DNA of 64,000 nt from a virus, in the IMG/VR virus record IMGVR_UViG_3300044612_002737, positions 1-64,000 of that record. One strand, given 5' to 3'. The position numbers and the translations under genes were made by a program. Each line of letters begins with the position of its first letter. Position 1 is the first letter of the stretch. The notes under the pieces are model-generated. The model did no database searches. It was not told the origin of the DNA and was given only the letters and a program-made list of their open reading frames with translations. Of this stretch, positions 36,201-43,459 are shown piece by piece.

Positions 36201-37990
36201 CGGTCTCCAAGTACCGCATCGACGTGAACGACATCCTCGAGGGTCGCGACAAGCTCTTGCTGGTCGGCGGCAATGTCTACACGGCGCGCCAGCTCCGCGA
36301 TACGTTCGTGGCTGAGGGGATCTTCTCGAGCTTCGACACTCGGCGTCTGGCTGATGGCGTCCGCATGGACGGCAACATCTTCGCGCGTGAGCTGGCGCAG
36401 ATCTCGGGCAGCCCCAAGAGCAGCGGTACGTTCGTTGACGCGGCCTCGCGCCTGATGGATGGCGTGCAGGACGTCACGGTCGACGTCGTCGACGACCTTT
36501 CCGACGCGTGGGCGGAGCGCGAGCGTGTCGGCGCGGTCATCACGCTGATGGAGACTGGAGTGGACGCACGCGCTGCGTGCCGCGTCACCGTCGACGCGCT
36601 GTACGACTACAGCCAGTCCATGACGAAGAGGGATCGCTCCTTCCTCGTCGGCACGGTGCTCCCGTTCTGGGCCTTCCAGAAGAACGCGAACCAGCAGTTC
36701 ATCAACGTGATGTTCAGCCCCTACGGCGCCTACCGCATGATGGCGCTCCAGCGCCTGCGCGAGGGGTCGGTGACGCTCGCGTCCGAGCTGTACTACGGCT
36801 ACATCGGCGGCGAGCTTGGCCTCGACGTCGACAACATGCCGCAGGACATGCAGGACCTCTACTACGCCATCATGACGAGGGCGCACGAGATCTACGGCGA
36901 CGACCTGCCCGACAACGTGCGCATCGGTCTGCGCATCGCGCTGACGGGTCGCGTCGGTGAGGTGGTCGACGGCAAGTACTACGAGCTCGACACGCGCCTC
37001 ATCGAGATGATGCGTTCGGGGGGTCTCGCCCCTGGCGGCAAGTTTGGTGGCGCCGGCATGGCCGACTACATGCTCGCCGCGCCGAACAAGTCCGGGCTGC
37101 CGTCCTACGTTCGCGACCGGTTCGGAATGGTCGCGCCGCAGCGCCGCAACGCGCTGGTGCGCCACTACACCGCGCTCATGGGCGGTGCGAACGAGGACTA
37201 CTTCTACTTCATGCTGCCGGAGTCCAGCGTCGAGACCGCGTACAAGCACACCGCCACGCTGCTCGGCGGCGCGTTCCTCACCGCCGGCGCGCTCAGCCCC
37301 GAGTGGGTGGGCATCCCCGGGGTGGACATCCTCGCCGGCGGCGCGGACGCCATCGGCCTCGGCGACATCGGCCGCGCGCTCCAGCCGGTTGTTGACCTCG
37401 AGCGCTCTCCGGTGATGGGCCTCGCGCTCGGCATGTACTCGGAGCGTGGCTACCCGCAGCGTCTCCACCCCAAGGTGGCGGCGGCACTTCAGCGCATGAC
37501 GAACATCCCCATCCTGCGCGTTCCCGCGAAGATGGACCCGTTCATGGGCGGCACGCTGCCGGACACGGACGAGGCGTTCCGGGCGCGCCTCGAGGCGGCA
37601 AACGCCGTGCAGGATGGTATCGTCGGCGGAACGGACGAGGCAGGCAACCCGACGGACCTCGTTCAGATCCTCGGCGAGGACTACGTGCGCATGGTGCAGG
37701 AGCTCAACAGCAAGGACCTGCCGGCTGACGTCATGGCGGTCGCGAAGGAGGAGCGGTTCTACCTTCCGCCCGGCTTCATGTCGCTGAGCTTCGAGAACAG
37801 CCCGCTCGGCGAGTTCAACCGCGAAGCCCTGCGCTGGGACCAGACGTCGAAGGAAGGGGCGGACCCTGCGGGGCAGGCCGCGTACTTCACGCGCGTGCTT
37901 CTCGGCACCGACGTCGTTCAAGTCGCCCCCTCGCGCACGGCTCAGCAGGAGGAGCCGGTGCGTTATACCAAGACCCGCGAGCCCATCTAG
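27260..37990 (+). CDS. Giant modular virion protein (3576 aa) with zincin-like site
   Basis: The product takes 17 percent of the window. The start is an ATGATG pair after a GAGGG site. Order seen: Ala/Pro linker (residues about 10-70), helical body, then Pro/Ala linkers framing a compact module (about 1170-1350); a second module (about 1400-1530, MYRPDRAYRFIGDAGF at 1436); Glu/Arg/Ala coiled segments; three copies of a small beta module (about 1657-1720, 1772-1855, 1910-1993); an HEGAH site (2255-2259) with a later EEMFATAFEKYV, the layout of zincin-like peptidases in phage polyvalent proteins; and a long helical C-terminus with GTVLPFWAFQKNANQQF near 3122-3150, a pattern of large phage ejection proteins. 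It likely enters the cell with DNA. Enzyme activity is inferred. Confidence 0.75.
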   Translation: MMANPQLDKFLKEAAAQKAATQAPAAVKPVAAAPKPPVLAVSPTAPVKAAAAVERSAPSAEPVTPSAEDVKKAEKMRADLLEELPLEDFYKEAARVPLTDIAVESYARKTKLPVDRFTSLAGAQGIDVEDMAQKAREGVPFAEYRRTRDGVIGFKPAAERFTELDRVASDYQTAERGEAPQRTIGIQKAQETTTSLPVFGEGYEVGGTTPDEIIETTKPGEHQYSIAAQFIDSFEKANPDVVSLTDMYGQNAGPGNTQKWIEKYVKMQVRNRGLTAASEDIDEQMGKLRRDAVYYILSKKTIGQWTPGVFVKDVQITDAERAKPLGTGEGFGAGVRDTFAAMAPNVEIVGFNNKGQAVVRQESPAGTALRLLDVLGVSPVGKVKGVPVVIPGQSAISGLITKDKDEGYLEAALRGVQTGATFIDAALDETKGRSTPVRAAAGLAALVPTVLYPDVTGAAEGAYTAAKAYRRVLQDRKIAKAAAPLLDELVAALKAGDYEKATKVESAIRSHPELSKGNHGVMQAQMSMDAQVVEKLKAMNPELASLTPTLGDELITVGVNQSPELAEAIYGEAVKGYPFLHFSKKAPELAARSEKEGIGPTLEAYVNSGDFGRHFQRIERAKAAFLKAAPKNSAEAIDQAVSGLAANLRAKSADVLRLGGAPAADAPRYDRLAKLLEDNKAAIIADPKAAFGKDGVLRQAIKADPVVGADDAREFRAAFYPQAARLSGRIEALKTVDFNTLYQNDLKVFDRAREAVEANIKSRMMAAELLKRELGTRAKINVVPTEILDDLMEPGTERLSAFATAKFIQTMQQLPKAADRKAWLAAFQTMDKMLRGAAELRGVPVDTYWRSIDIRVVDGKPVFVKGEDVVSAPKGPGPLDGFVDVADVQTAVARLRGALAGTDPSYRLKSLLRADGSQAGGEVAVGDVVVRAIRSPQPGAPYRVEVFVGAQQKAAFTSTGKLEDAINEGIDEAQNAMTGRVAAGEPAMREVVVPKPPKTAAQAAAQTSPADAAEEAAAVDSVAATPSAAPLHPKTETVVGGLDPALKADPDVVSRILAAVDKLKAGSKLPPPPKGANKVLMGAVREELLKSGVLVKLDDGSVVKAGTLPEDVKVAPTAAPPAPAPTAAPTAPPVAPTPAATVSVETTIARLVGASAPGAKAEVPAALDRAAADWGAKHSGKDWVIDPKSGVPFPNTPASMWASGAEDPASIRAFGAVEPGILGHGMGRPSSLRTAVADLLGMFQNGLTPGVGLGARYGEPALYTGEINVRADMGQALDTGSAAYRQVPFILVGRPNTTMFTGKLPEVGAVLVNPAHPEIVDELRAAVQRVRPDVQVGLFSEADRVVARMKQAAPTAPPVAPAPAPVASAFPVKAVEPAPATKIDADAPAADRTVRVAPALADEASLQAYNQSIRAQDTGAGISLDRDTLAAGDNIMYRPDRAYRFIGDAGFKDFEATGLVRAKQDTKAGYEVPYFMTGKTSGRYAARRGRPEYVVEMPITSEWRGGGDYVHPPADPKRTDGIRVFKREADGSYTVILDNIGDQALLTQKTAAEAEAPVFQRVAEEVAPPPEETLEELTARLSRDAEDLRAAEIRAEEEFAAAQAERERALAGRIAEDRRAARAREAAPPAEEAAAEPVIQRAPAAEEPLPAVRKAEGFRDKNSVNAGVYEVDIGGKTRRFFRDSKEGFYPRSFVEDVPTSADTPVLPFLGDTIEDAVKALQRMHGAEEAPAAARAAEEVVAEAAPAVERAVEEAPAAAKAEEAGTRTRIQELEAEVERLEPFTTATPKRTNVKKDSFTVEIAGKKIRLENDGDSWLDVATGSELGETADGAVGLLRERLVDYPYARAQRELSSLRRTERAAAETKAAEEAVSAAPTQPSGITTVAEAPVVREEIVAPPAPPVKAEPTVDELQATVARLEPLRDAKIKRTEVSKAGFTAEVAGQQVRVEKRGDNWVNAATGRNLGDNVTEATESLRTEFVLKPYTQAQDALRKLGQVQSTAATVSSLEDALSGVKKIKTQKDALRFFDVAEQLALDANEKAQIYESLAQKLEIMAGQAKSERAAGELETLSIRARDEVTAIRPAAETAPSAVAAAADALTEAQRHVQAVTNMRSLTHRAQVERPDGTFLMFGTAQNGVFTPAFAFRAFEGVKPSEILEVVYDQMRVSPDTMVAARREAEALLEGQTPIVREFPANKYANDADLKFGPGLRQVRPAQAGGPQVVTGAFKPGGGSGLAGTQSIIELAAKTADPTTLLHEGAHFIRKSILDTEDMDNVTAWLNSMGVKVNHEFGEFVGSADDIELAEEMFATAFEKYVVTGKAPTPALERAFELVKNAFAGAYRWMKSDAAKELYGEDALSPQVTAVFNRYFTAVPQKPIESTFDIIVRETRGAKTSDAEGALDVLAREATRKGMPKTAREDLVKKIAALKLSDDVPSETVLLEFPAPVLGKTEWTKGDIIELQAEVVRRRSQMAVVPVRQALFGQPEEEKVTENIYAALAEREEGGLAAGARGIARGMAKLVLGGDIVDERGTRALPEVLRRDLDTPARIIETTIGDSVSVLTQSTRDNDPSFMFRFLAGENLRFKSGRRVLSSGHEHITGFFDLYRNQYASMTREEQALLQEWAQLLNTTPNPENLRNPQTISEALASGAFPQNLMNVRNFADLEAQRKAKANAMVAALEKFIDLGGSGEGNIGGQLRKAIKDAAGEGSQIAFNEYRFAEVLLFLSGSTSRRGVRFLPVDKTFTKDQLVEQARVLLTDAQRIYGGEDDPLFSRRLSILVAAYGSSRRAKAELAALGAVLTAEEAHAFKGWTLGYDISPEMSAQLELVKNKFGLNAKFINETILGDNVYVPAQARARMADALAKAQFNNAKLTPTGDLYQKVWTYMKKRMTRGAFALRQRYFFVNTIDHFNQMYLLVGFAPAAASSARLLLQGLPVNVFGQGYETFIRLANRAGMGDRAAMERFRDLLSRGGDELAARIGSALSVSKYRIDVNDILEGRDKLLLVGGNVYTARQLRDTFVAEGIFSSFDTRRLADGVRMDGNIFARELAQISGSPKSSGTFVDAASRLMDGVQDVTVDVVDDLSDAWAERERVGAVITLMETGVDARAACRVTVDALYDYSQSMTKRDRSFLVGTVLPFWAFQKNANQQFINVMFSPYGAYRMMALQRLREGSVTLASELYYGYIGGELGLDVDNMPQDMQDLYYAIMTRAHEIYGDDLPDNVRIGLRIALTGRVGEVVDGKYYELDTRLIEMMRSGGLAPGGKFGGAGMADYMLAAPNKSGLPSYVRDRFGMVAPQRRNALVRHYTALMGGANEDYFYFMLPESSVETAYKHTATLLGGAFLTAGALSPEWVGIPGVDILAGGADAIGLGDIGRALQPVVDLERSPVMGLALGMYSERGYPQRLHPKVAAALQRMTNIPILRVPAKMDPFMGGTLPDTDEAFRARLEAANAVQDGIVGGTDEAGNPTDLVQILGEDYVRMVQELNSKDLPADVMAVAKEERFYLPPGFMSLSFENSPLGEFNREALRWDQTSKEGADPAGQAAYFTRVLLGTDVVQVAPSRTAQQEEPVRYTKTREPI
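30637..30666 (+). repeat. 30-bp direct repeat, left copy
   Basis: A perfect 30-bp repeat of 31312-31341, encoding Pro/Ala linker residues (PTAPPVAP). The two copies are 675 bp apart in the same frame and bound the first inserted module of the giant protein. Confidence 0.8.
31312..31341 (+). repeat. 30-bp direct repeat, right copy
   Basis: Exact match to 30637-30666. The DNA between them has a lower GC third-position bias than its surroundings (for example CTA, ACA, AAT and GGA codons near 31085-31170), consistent with an acquired segment. Confidence 0.8.
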
Positions 37991-37999
37991 GAGGACATC

Positions 38000-38434
38000 A
38001 TGGCATCTGACCCCCGCTACGGCGGCTTCAACCACGCCGGCATCAGCTACAAGCACCAGGCCGCGCTCACGACGGCCTACCAGGTGTTCCTGCTGAAGGC
38101 CGACCCGACCAACAGCCCGCGCACGGCGGACGTCCCGCCGTTCGCCGTGCTGAAGAACATCAACTTCGAGCTCGACACCATCGCAGGCGGCGCGTCCCAG
38201 GTGACGTTCTACCTCGCGCGCGACCTCGCGGGCGACATCCCCGTGACGGGCGCGCAGACGGCCACCGTCGTCTTCGGCCTCACGACGGCCACGAAGGGTA
38301 CTGCACTCGCGTGCATCGACCTCGACTACCACTACCAGGGTCTGGCGGCGGAAGTCCTCGGGACTCTGTTTCTCGTCGTGAAACTTAACGCGGGGACCGC
38401 GAACGGCAACGTCCGCCAGCACTGGCGCGGCTGA
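38000..38434 (+). CDS. Small beta-rich virion protein
   Basis: A 144-aa protein after the giant gene, with a strong CTAGGAGGACATC site. It is a compact beta protein (FAVLKNINFELDTIAGGASQ, ATVVFGLTTATKGTAL) of the decoration or fibre class. Together with 38507 and 39407 it makes a series of similar small proteins, which may form parts of one appendage. No specific family recognised. Confidence 0.55.
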   Translation: MASDPRYGGFNHAGISYKHQAALTTAYQVFLLKADPTNSPRTADVPPFAVLKNINFELDTIAGGASQVTFYLARDLAGDIPVTGAQTATVVFGLTTATKGTALACIDLDYHYQGLAAEVLGTLFLVVKLNAGTANGNVRQHWRG

Positions 38435-38462
38435 TCGTTTCGTCTGCACCGATGCTCTAGCA

Positions 38463-38499
38463 CCCTCTCCTGCGCTGTGATAGCGTAGCCGGGAGAGGG
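38463..38499. terminator. Hairpin between small virion genes
   Basis: CCCTCTCC (38463-38470) pairs perfectly with 38492-38499, with an inner GCGCT/AGCG pairing. It lies just before the ATG at 38507, so it could be a terminator for the giant-gene unit or a control on the next gene. Confidence 0.4.
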
Positions 38500-38506
38500 C
38501 GCAAAC

Positions 38507-39091
38507 ATGGCTAACTCGGTCACTCAGTTCAGCGGCGGATGGTACGCGGCGCCCTCGTCTACGGCGTCTGGAACAGTCGCCTACACGGACGGGGTGCTGA
38601 TCCCCAGCAAGACGATCAACAAGAGCGTCTCGCAGATCACGACCACGATCAGCAGCATCGACACGAACGCGTCGGGCGACAAGTTCTCCCTCCTCTACAG
38701 TCTTCGTTGTGCGTACAACGTCTCGTTCGCGGGCCAGCTCCGTGCGCGCGTCAAGTGGGCGACGACGACGGGAGCCGGTGGCGCCGCCACGGGCCGCATC
38801 TTCGTCGAGGTTCGTCGCAAAGACACGAGCGGGAACGTATCGGCCATCCCCGGCCTGGTGCGAGGCTACGGCAACACGCGCGCCATCTCGGGCATCGTCA
38901 ACTACACCGAGAACCAGATCACGGTGAGCATCCCGGCGCAGACCTTCGCCCCCGGCGAAAGCATCGTCGTGGTGGTGGGGCTCGAGGTCATCGCGACGAA
39001 CGCCGCGGCGACGCTAGTCGTAGTGGTGTCGACCAACCCTGCCACGTCTGGTGACGAGCTCATCATCGAGCTCGACTCCGGCACGCCGTAA
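38507..39091 (+). CDS. Small beta-rich virion protein
   Basis: A 194-aa Thr/Ser/Val-rich protein. Strand-like runs such as AGQLRARVKWATTTG and IFVEVRRKDTSGNVSAI resemble jelly-roll head or fibre proteins, as does the similar product at 39407. No ribosome site is strong upstream; the hairpin at 38463-38499 ends nine bases before the ATG. Function inferred from context only. Confidence 0.55.
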   Translation: MANSVTQFSGGWYAAPSSTASGTVAYTDGVLIPSKTINKSVSQITTTISSIDTNASGDKFSLLYSLRCAYNVSFAGQLRARVKWATTTGAGGAATGRIFVEVRRKDTSGNVSAIPGLVRGYGNTRAISGIVNYTENQITVSIPAQTFAPGESIVVVVGLEVIATNAAATLVVVVSTNPATSGDELIIELDSGTP

Positions 39092-39103
39092 GGAGGCCCC
39101 AGG

Positions 39104-39403
39104 ATGTCCACGACGCACACACAGACCATCGAGTCTGGCATCAACGCGAACAAGCCGGTGCAGCTCCCCGCGTGGGTTCTGCTCGCCATGTTGGGCGGCG
39201 GTGGTGGGTGGCTCACCTACCACGAGTACAAGGCCCAGGAGCCACCTGCCGCACCAGCTCCGATTCACCACAACTGCGCCGAGGATCTCCGGGCGGACAT
39301 GGCGACCATGAAGGCTGAGGTCTCAGGGTTGAAGGTCCAGGTCCAGCAAATGGACGCTCGGCTAGCCCGCATCGAAGAAGCCCTCATCAACGGGAAGAGG
39401 TAG
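39104..39403 (+). CDS. Membrane-anchored coiled-coil protein
   Basis: A 99-aa protein with a single hydrophobic segment (residues about 21-40, LPAWVLLAMLGGGGGWLTYH), then a Pro/Ala stretch and a coiled coil (MATMKAEVSGLKVQVQQMDARL). This is the shape of an inner-membrane spanin or of a virion anchor. It is 5 kb from the endolysin with fibre genes between, so a spanin role is uncertain. AAGGAGGCCCC precedes the ATG. Confidence 0.55.
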   Translation: MSTTHTQTIESGINANKPVQLPAWVLLAMLGGGGGWLTYHEYKAQEPPAAPAPIHHNCAEDLRADMATMKAEVSGLKVQVQQMDARLARIEEALINGKR

Positions 39404-39406
39404 ACC

Positions 39407-39808
39407 ATGTCCTGCTCCGGCTCTGGCGGCGGCGCCGCTTCCTGTACCTCCATCGGCAACGTCTTCGTAGTGACCGGTTCGGTCACCAACTTCGCGGCCA
39501 CGACGGACGTCATCATCGACACGGGCGGCGGTCTCGCGACCGTGAACGTCCTGCGCGTGAAGGTGAAGTGGACCGCGGGCACCGCGACGACGTTCACGCC
39601 TCGCCTCTACAACCTCGCGGCTGCGGCGTCCGGCAGCATCAACATGCAGTTCGAGGGGAGCTCGACCGCGGTCGCGTCGCTCTTCGATGTGGCAGCCAGC
39701 GGCTGTGTGTTCCAGACGGACACCTCGGGCCAGTTCTTCCTCGAGCCCGGCCCGAACGCTGGCGCTGACAACAGCTTCACCTACGAGATCTCCTACGAGG
39801 TGGTGTGA
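39407..39808 (+). CDS. Small beta-rich virion protein
   Basis: A 133-aa protein, Ala/Thr/Ser-rich. Strands such as VNVLRVKVKWTAGTATTFTP and NMQFEGSSTAVASLF match the style of 38507-39091, and SGQFFLEPGPNAGADNSFTY closes it. Probably a fibre or decoration component. Stop overlaps the next ATG (TGATG). Confidence 0.55.
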   Translation: MSCSGSGGGAASCTSIGNVFVVTGSVTNFAATTDVIIDTGGGLATVNVLRVKVKWTAGTATTFTPRLYNLAAAASGSINMQFEGSSTAVASLFDVAASGCVFQTDTSGQFFLEPGPNAGADNSFTYEISYEVV

Positions 39809-40494
39809 TGGCAGGCACTCAGGTCCTTCCGACTCCCCCTGCGGGCGGTGGGGGCGGCGGTGGCGGCACTCCCGCAACGTCCGTCGTCAGCGAAACGAGT
39901 CCGGGACAAAGCCCGGCCGTCGGGACTTCGACCGACTACGCGCGTGCGGACCACACGCACGGAACGCCCGCTGCGGGTGCCCCTGTGGGTGCGCAGTACG
40001 TCACGCTGGCGACCGACGCGACGCTGACCAACGAGCGCGTGCTGGCGGTGACCAGCGGCGACCTCACGCAGACGGACGGCGGTGCCGGCGGCAACGTCAC
40101 GCTGGGCCTCGCCACGGTCGGCACTGTCACCCCCGGCGCCTACACCAACGCGAACGTGACGGTGGACGCGAAGGGCCGCGTGACGGCGGCGGCGAACGGC
40201 ACGGCGCCGGTCACGTCGCACCCAGCGCTTACGACGCTGGGCTGGAGCGCCTCGGGCCACACGGGGACGACGAACAGCGTGGCGTGCTTCAGCAACACCG
40301 GAGCCGCGCTCACGGCGCAGGCGACGGTTGACGGGACCGTCCTCTCCTTCACGGGGGGAACGCTCCAGTTCGTCGCGATGACCGCGGCGGTGGCGCTCGT
40401 CAGCTCGCGAAGCATCAGCGTCGAGTATCTTCCGCTCGGCGCAGACGTTGTCTCACCAGCAACGGCGGTAGCCGTCGCGGGAACGGTGGTTTAA
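39808..40494 (+). CDS. Tail-fibre-type protein with DHTHG repeat
   Basis: A 228-aa protein with a Gly-run near the start and the common phage-fibre phrase GTSTDYARADHTHGTP, found where fibre repeats bind metal through histidines. Later LGWSASGHTGTTNSVACFSN is another fibre-type phrase. It probably joins or forms a fibre. ATG is in a TGATG overlap; the upstream GTG is an alternative start. Confidence 0.7.
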   Translation: MAGTQVLPTPPAGGGGGGGGTPATSVVSETSPGQSPAVGTSTDYARADHTHGTPAAGAPVGAQYVTLATDATLTNERVLAVTSGDLTQTDGGAGGNVTLGLATVGTVTPGAYTNANVTVDAKGRVTAAANGTAPVTSHPALTTLGWSASGHTGTTNSVACFSNTGAALTAQATVDGTVLSFTGGTLQFVAMTAAVALVSSRSISVEYLPLGADVVSPATAVAVAGTVV

Positions 40495-41535
40495 ATGCCT
40501 CTACCTACGCTCCACTGGCGCATGCTTCCCCCCGTCTTCCTGCCGCTCGGAACCGCAGCCGAGTTAATGGACGCCATCTACACGATGGGCACGTCCACGG
40601 TCTACGCAGACGGCTCGGCACGTAGCCCCGGCACGTTCGCGTCCCCCGGCACCGCGAGCCTCCCGGCGAGCGTCGGGACGGGCTCGGCGTGGACGTGGAA
40701 CTTCGACAACACGACGTTCTCGACGGGCGCGAAGACGTGCTGCTACGCGTACCCGCCGACGACGACGGCCATCAACCAGACCGTCATCGTAGGATGCACG
40801 TCGTCCGTCACGGGCGCAACGTGGCTCCAGAATCAACTGGACACTCGCGCCGTGAACCAGGTTCTCGTCGGATGTGCGAAGGGAACGGGCGTCTACACGA
40901 CGTGGAACACCGCGGGCACACCGTTCACGTCGGGCAACTTCACCGGCTTCTCTACGGTTGGTGCGTCAGGTCTCGTCTTCTCGCAGGTCTTTATGCTGGA
41001 GAGCGAAGAGGCAGTGCTGATCATCCTGGCGCGGTCGGGTGGCGGAACGCACATGGGCTGCATGGGCGCGTTTGTCGATCCTCTCTCGGCGTCTACGACG
41101 AACGCCGAAACAGACGGTCGGCTCTACGGTACTGCGAATACTGGGTCCAGCAGCGGAACGGCAGCAAGCACGGCGTCTGCGTGGTTGTCGCTTACAACCA
41201 CGTCGACCGACGCGGTGCCGTTCTACAACAGCACCACGGCCAATGCGCAGCACTTCACCCTGTTTACGCCGGGAGCTGGAACGCTGATGCTGTCGCAGCG
41301 ATTCGGGACGTTCAGTCCGACGTTCAACACGCAGTCACGCAACGGCGACAACCCCAGCATCCCGTTTCAGGTGACGACAACCGCAGGCGCCTATCTCGGG
41401 CAGCTTCGTCAGATCTCCATCTGTCGAGAGTTCGCCGCTGCGGGGCAAGCTCTCGCATCTACTGCGGGGGTCAAGGGATACACCTACTCAGCATCGACGA
41501 ACAGCGTTAGCGACACGTTGTTCCTGGCGTACTGA
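40495..41535 (+). CDS. Virion protein, tandem pair member 1 (possible receptor-binding)
   Basis: A 346-aa protein beginning MPLPTLHWRMLPPVFLPLGT. It is Ser/Thr/Gly-rich with aromatic strands (NGTYG-like loops, GAGTLMLSQRFGTF). The next gene is a clear relative: it shares MPLPTLNWRRLAPV, LMDAIYT, a following TYANGS-type segment, and TETDGRLYG. Location among fibre genes suggests a tail tip or receptor-binding role, with two copies of differing sequence. Start codon directly follows the previous stop. Confidence 0.6.
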   Translation: MPLPTLHWRMLPPVFLPLGTAAELMDAIYTMGTSTVYADGSARSPGTFASPGTASLPASVGTGSAWTWNFDNTTFSTGAKTCCYAYPPTTTAINQTVIVGCTSSVTGATWLQNQLDTRAVNQVLVGCAKGTGVYTTWNTAGTPFTSGNFTGFSTVGASGLVFSQVFMLESEEAVLIILARSGGGTHMGCMGAFVDPLSASTTNAETDGRLYGTANTGSSSGTAASTASAWLSLTTTSTDAVPFYNSTTANAQHFTLFTPGAGTLMLSQRFGTFSPTFNTQSRNGDNPSIPFQVTTTAGAYLGQLRQISICREFAAAGQALASTAGVKGYTYSASTNSVSDTLFLAY

Positions 41536-41538
41536 ACC

Positions 41539-42552
41539 ATGCCGCTCCCCACCCTCAACTGGCGGCGCCTCGCTCCCGTGAATCTCGCGGCGAGCACCGT
41601 GAACGACATGCTGGACGCCATCTACACGGCGGGGACGGCGGTTACCTACGCGAACGGAAGCACGCGCACGCCGGGTGTAGACTGCGCATGGACGTGGAGC
41701 CGCGACACGGCGAACGCGCTTCAGCCGGGGGCGACGACAGCTGCGTGGGGTACTCCACCTACGTCGTTCCCTGGTGTGACGAACCCCGGTACGGTGATCC
41801 CACAGACGGTCATCTGGTCGGGCAGTACGGCGGCGCCCACTGCCACCCTGCAATACACCTCGACCACGTCGGACGCTCGCTTGGCGAACCTGATCTACGT
41901 AGGTCAGTGCAAGAACCCCGGCGCGTACTCTAACTGGAACAGCGCAACGCCCTTCACGACGGGCCAGTTCACGGGCTTCGCGACGGCGGCAGCGCTTCCG
42001 TCAGCGGCTGTGTGGGGTCAGATGCAGATGTACGAGTCGCAGGAAGCCGTCGTCGTGCTGTTCTGGCGCGGCGCGGCAAACGTGCAGACCTCGTCGTCCA
42101 TCGCTGGGGCGTTCATCGATCCAGGCTCAGCGTCTTCATCCGTAAGCGAGACCGATGGTCGGCTCTACGGGCTAGCGTCCAGCGGTTCGAACAACTACAA
42201 CTCCGCGACGTTCCTTTCGGCGACGTCCGACGCCCTGTTCCACGAAGCGAGCGTGTCGACCAACTCCCGTTGTGGGTTCTGCGCCCCAGGCACTGCGACC
42301 ATCAACGGGCTGCGTCGGTTTGGCAGCTTCACTCCAGGCGCGGGTACGCTGCTGACGAACGGAGAGATTCCGTTGCTGCCGTGCTACGCGGCGTCCATCT
42401 CGACTTTCACCGTCTCGCGGCTGCGTGAGATCTTCATCGTGCGCGACCTTCTCGCCTCTCAGCGCATTCAGGTTGGAGGCGTTGACTACGCCTACATCCT
42501 CGGCGCCAACTGGCAGACCACGGCGGCAGACGCCCTCGCCCTCAAGGTGTGA
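41539..42552 (+). CDS. Virion protein, tandem pair member 2
   Basis: A 337-aa paralogue of 40495-41535. Shared features are the N-terminal LPTLNWRRLAP, MLDAIYTAGTAVTYANGS, the late SETDGRLYGLASSGSNN, and IEGTLLxNG-like ending. The middle diverges most, as expected for a target-contacting part. The gene follows after three bases. Two homologues side by side could give alternative binding or a heteromer. Confidence 0.6.
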   Translation: MPLPTLNWRRLAPVNLAASTVNDMLDAIYTAGTAVTYANGSTRTPGVDCAWTWSRDTANALQPGATTAAWGTPPTSFPGVTNPGTVIPQTVIWSGSTAAPTATLQYTSTTSDARLANLIYVGQCKNPGAYSNWNSATPFTTGQFTGFATAAALPSAAVWGQMQMYESQEAVVVLFWRGAANVQTSSSIAGAFIDPGSASSSVSETDGRLYGLASSGSNNYNSATFLSATSDALFHEASVSTNSRCGFCAPGTATINGLRRFGSFTPGAGTLLTNGEIPLLPCYAASISTFTVSRLREIFIVRDLLASQRIQVGGVDYAYILGANWQTTAADALALKV

Positions 42553-42554
42553 CC

Positions 42555-42773
42555 ATGACTCCGTTCAAGATCCAGTGCTGGGACGCATACAACGCTGCGC
42601 CGGGTACGGCGAGCATGACCGTCTACGCCGACTACGCGCACTACCTCAACGAGCCGTGCGTCAACGACCCCGGCCCGCTCCCGGTGCCGTGGACGACGGT
42701 GCCCGATGCGGTCATCGGGTGCTGGGCCGCGGACGGGTCGAACCTTCTCCTCACCACGGTACAGGGAGTCTGA
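42555..42773 (+). CDS. Small protein after fibre pair
   Basis: A 72-aa product with Tyr, Trp and Pro (CWDAYNAAPGTASMTVYADY). The ATG at 42555 is two codons after a GTG (42549) that overlaps the previous stop, which may be the actual start. No domain recognised. It could be an accessory of the fibre pair or a chaperone. Confidence 0.45.
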   Translation: MTPFKIQCWDAYNAAPGTASMTVYADYAHYLNEPCVNDPGPLPVPWTTVPDAVIGCWAADGSNLLLTTVQGV

Positions 42774-42774
42774 C

Positions 42775-42963
42775 ATGCCCATCACCCAAGACGAGATGAT
42801 CGACATCGGCACCGACGCCTACGAGCTCGCGCTCTTCCTCCAGAAGTCGCTGAAGGTCGACCCCGACGGGAAGAAGCGGCTCGACAAGGAGGAGATGAAG
42901 GTGCTGCTCCGCGCGCACCTCGTCCCTCTCGTCGCGAAGCTCACTCGCGACCTGATCGACTAA
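42775..42963 (+). CDS. Small helical protein, unknown
   Basis: A 62-aa acidic-basic helical protein (MPITQDEMIDIGTDAYELAL and RLDKEEMKVLLRAHLVPLVA). It lacks a membrane segment, so it is not a holin. Start ATG follows the previous stop by one base. Unknown role. Confidence 0.5.
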   Translation: MPITQDEMIDIGTDAYELALFLQKSLKVDPDGKKRLDKEEMKVLLRAHLVPLVAKLTRDLID

Positions 42964-42966
42964 CCC

Positions 42967-43455
42967 ATGTCTATTCAGGTCTACCCTTCTCGTAGGCACG
43001 CTCTCGCCTACGGTTCGTACTCTGACAGCACGAGCCAGCCGCTTACGGCGAGTACGGTAACCTACGTCAAGTTCAACACCGTTGAGGCGCAGCAGTTCGT
43101 GTCTGTGCAGAACGACGGTTCTGGATTCCCGACCAAGATCGTCGTCGGCACTTCTGGAGTCTTCTCGTTCACCGTCTCTCCGCAGCTCTTGCACGGAGGT
43201 GGTGGTTCGGCGGTCGTTGACTTCTGGGCCGTGGTAAACGGTACGACAGTGCCAAGGTCTGCATCTAGGGTGCGTCTGCCCAACAACACGGAAACGCTTC
43301 CGTTCTTCGAGATCATCCTCACAATGACCGTAGGCGATGCCTTTCAGTGGGCGTTTTACAGCACTAGTTCTACCGTATCCATCTATGCTACGGCAGCATC
43401 TCCACCTATTCCAGCCGCACCTAGCGTAATCGCTGGCGTGAAGCAGATCGAGTAG
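42967..43455 (+). CDS. Jelly-roll-type virion protein
   Basis: A 162-aa protein with C1q/TNF-like strand spacing (SVQNDGSGFPTKIVVG, VFSFTVSPQLLHGGGG, DAFQWAFYSTSSTVSI). Such small trimeric domains often cap phage fibres. The DNA is more AT-rich than its neighbours (for example TCTGGAGTCTTCTCG and GTTTTACAGC), a sign of recent transfer. Start follows the previous stop by four bases. Confidence 0.55.
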   Translation: MSIQVYPSRRHALAYGSYSDSTSQPLTASTVTYVKFNTVEAQQFVSVQNDGSGFPTKIVVGTSGVFSFTVSPQLLHGGGGSAVVDFWAVVNGTTVPRSASRVRLPNNTETLPFFEIILTMTVGDAFQWAFYSTSSTVSIYATAASPPIPAAPSVIAGVKQIE

Positions 43456-43459
43456 TCGC

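Noticed and set aside
37955-37975. Promoter-like GTTATACC before 38000
   Set aside because: It is inside the giant gene, with no -35 match; the next gene is probably read through.
36050-38449. 799-codon antisense frame
   Set aside because: Also a shadow, rich in Val/Arg/His, with no motif or start site.
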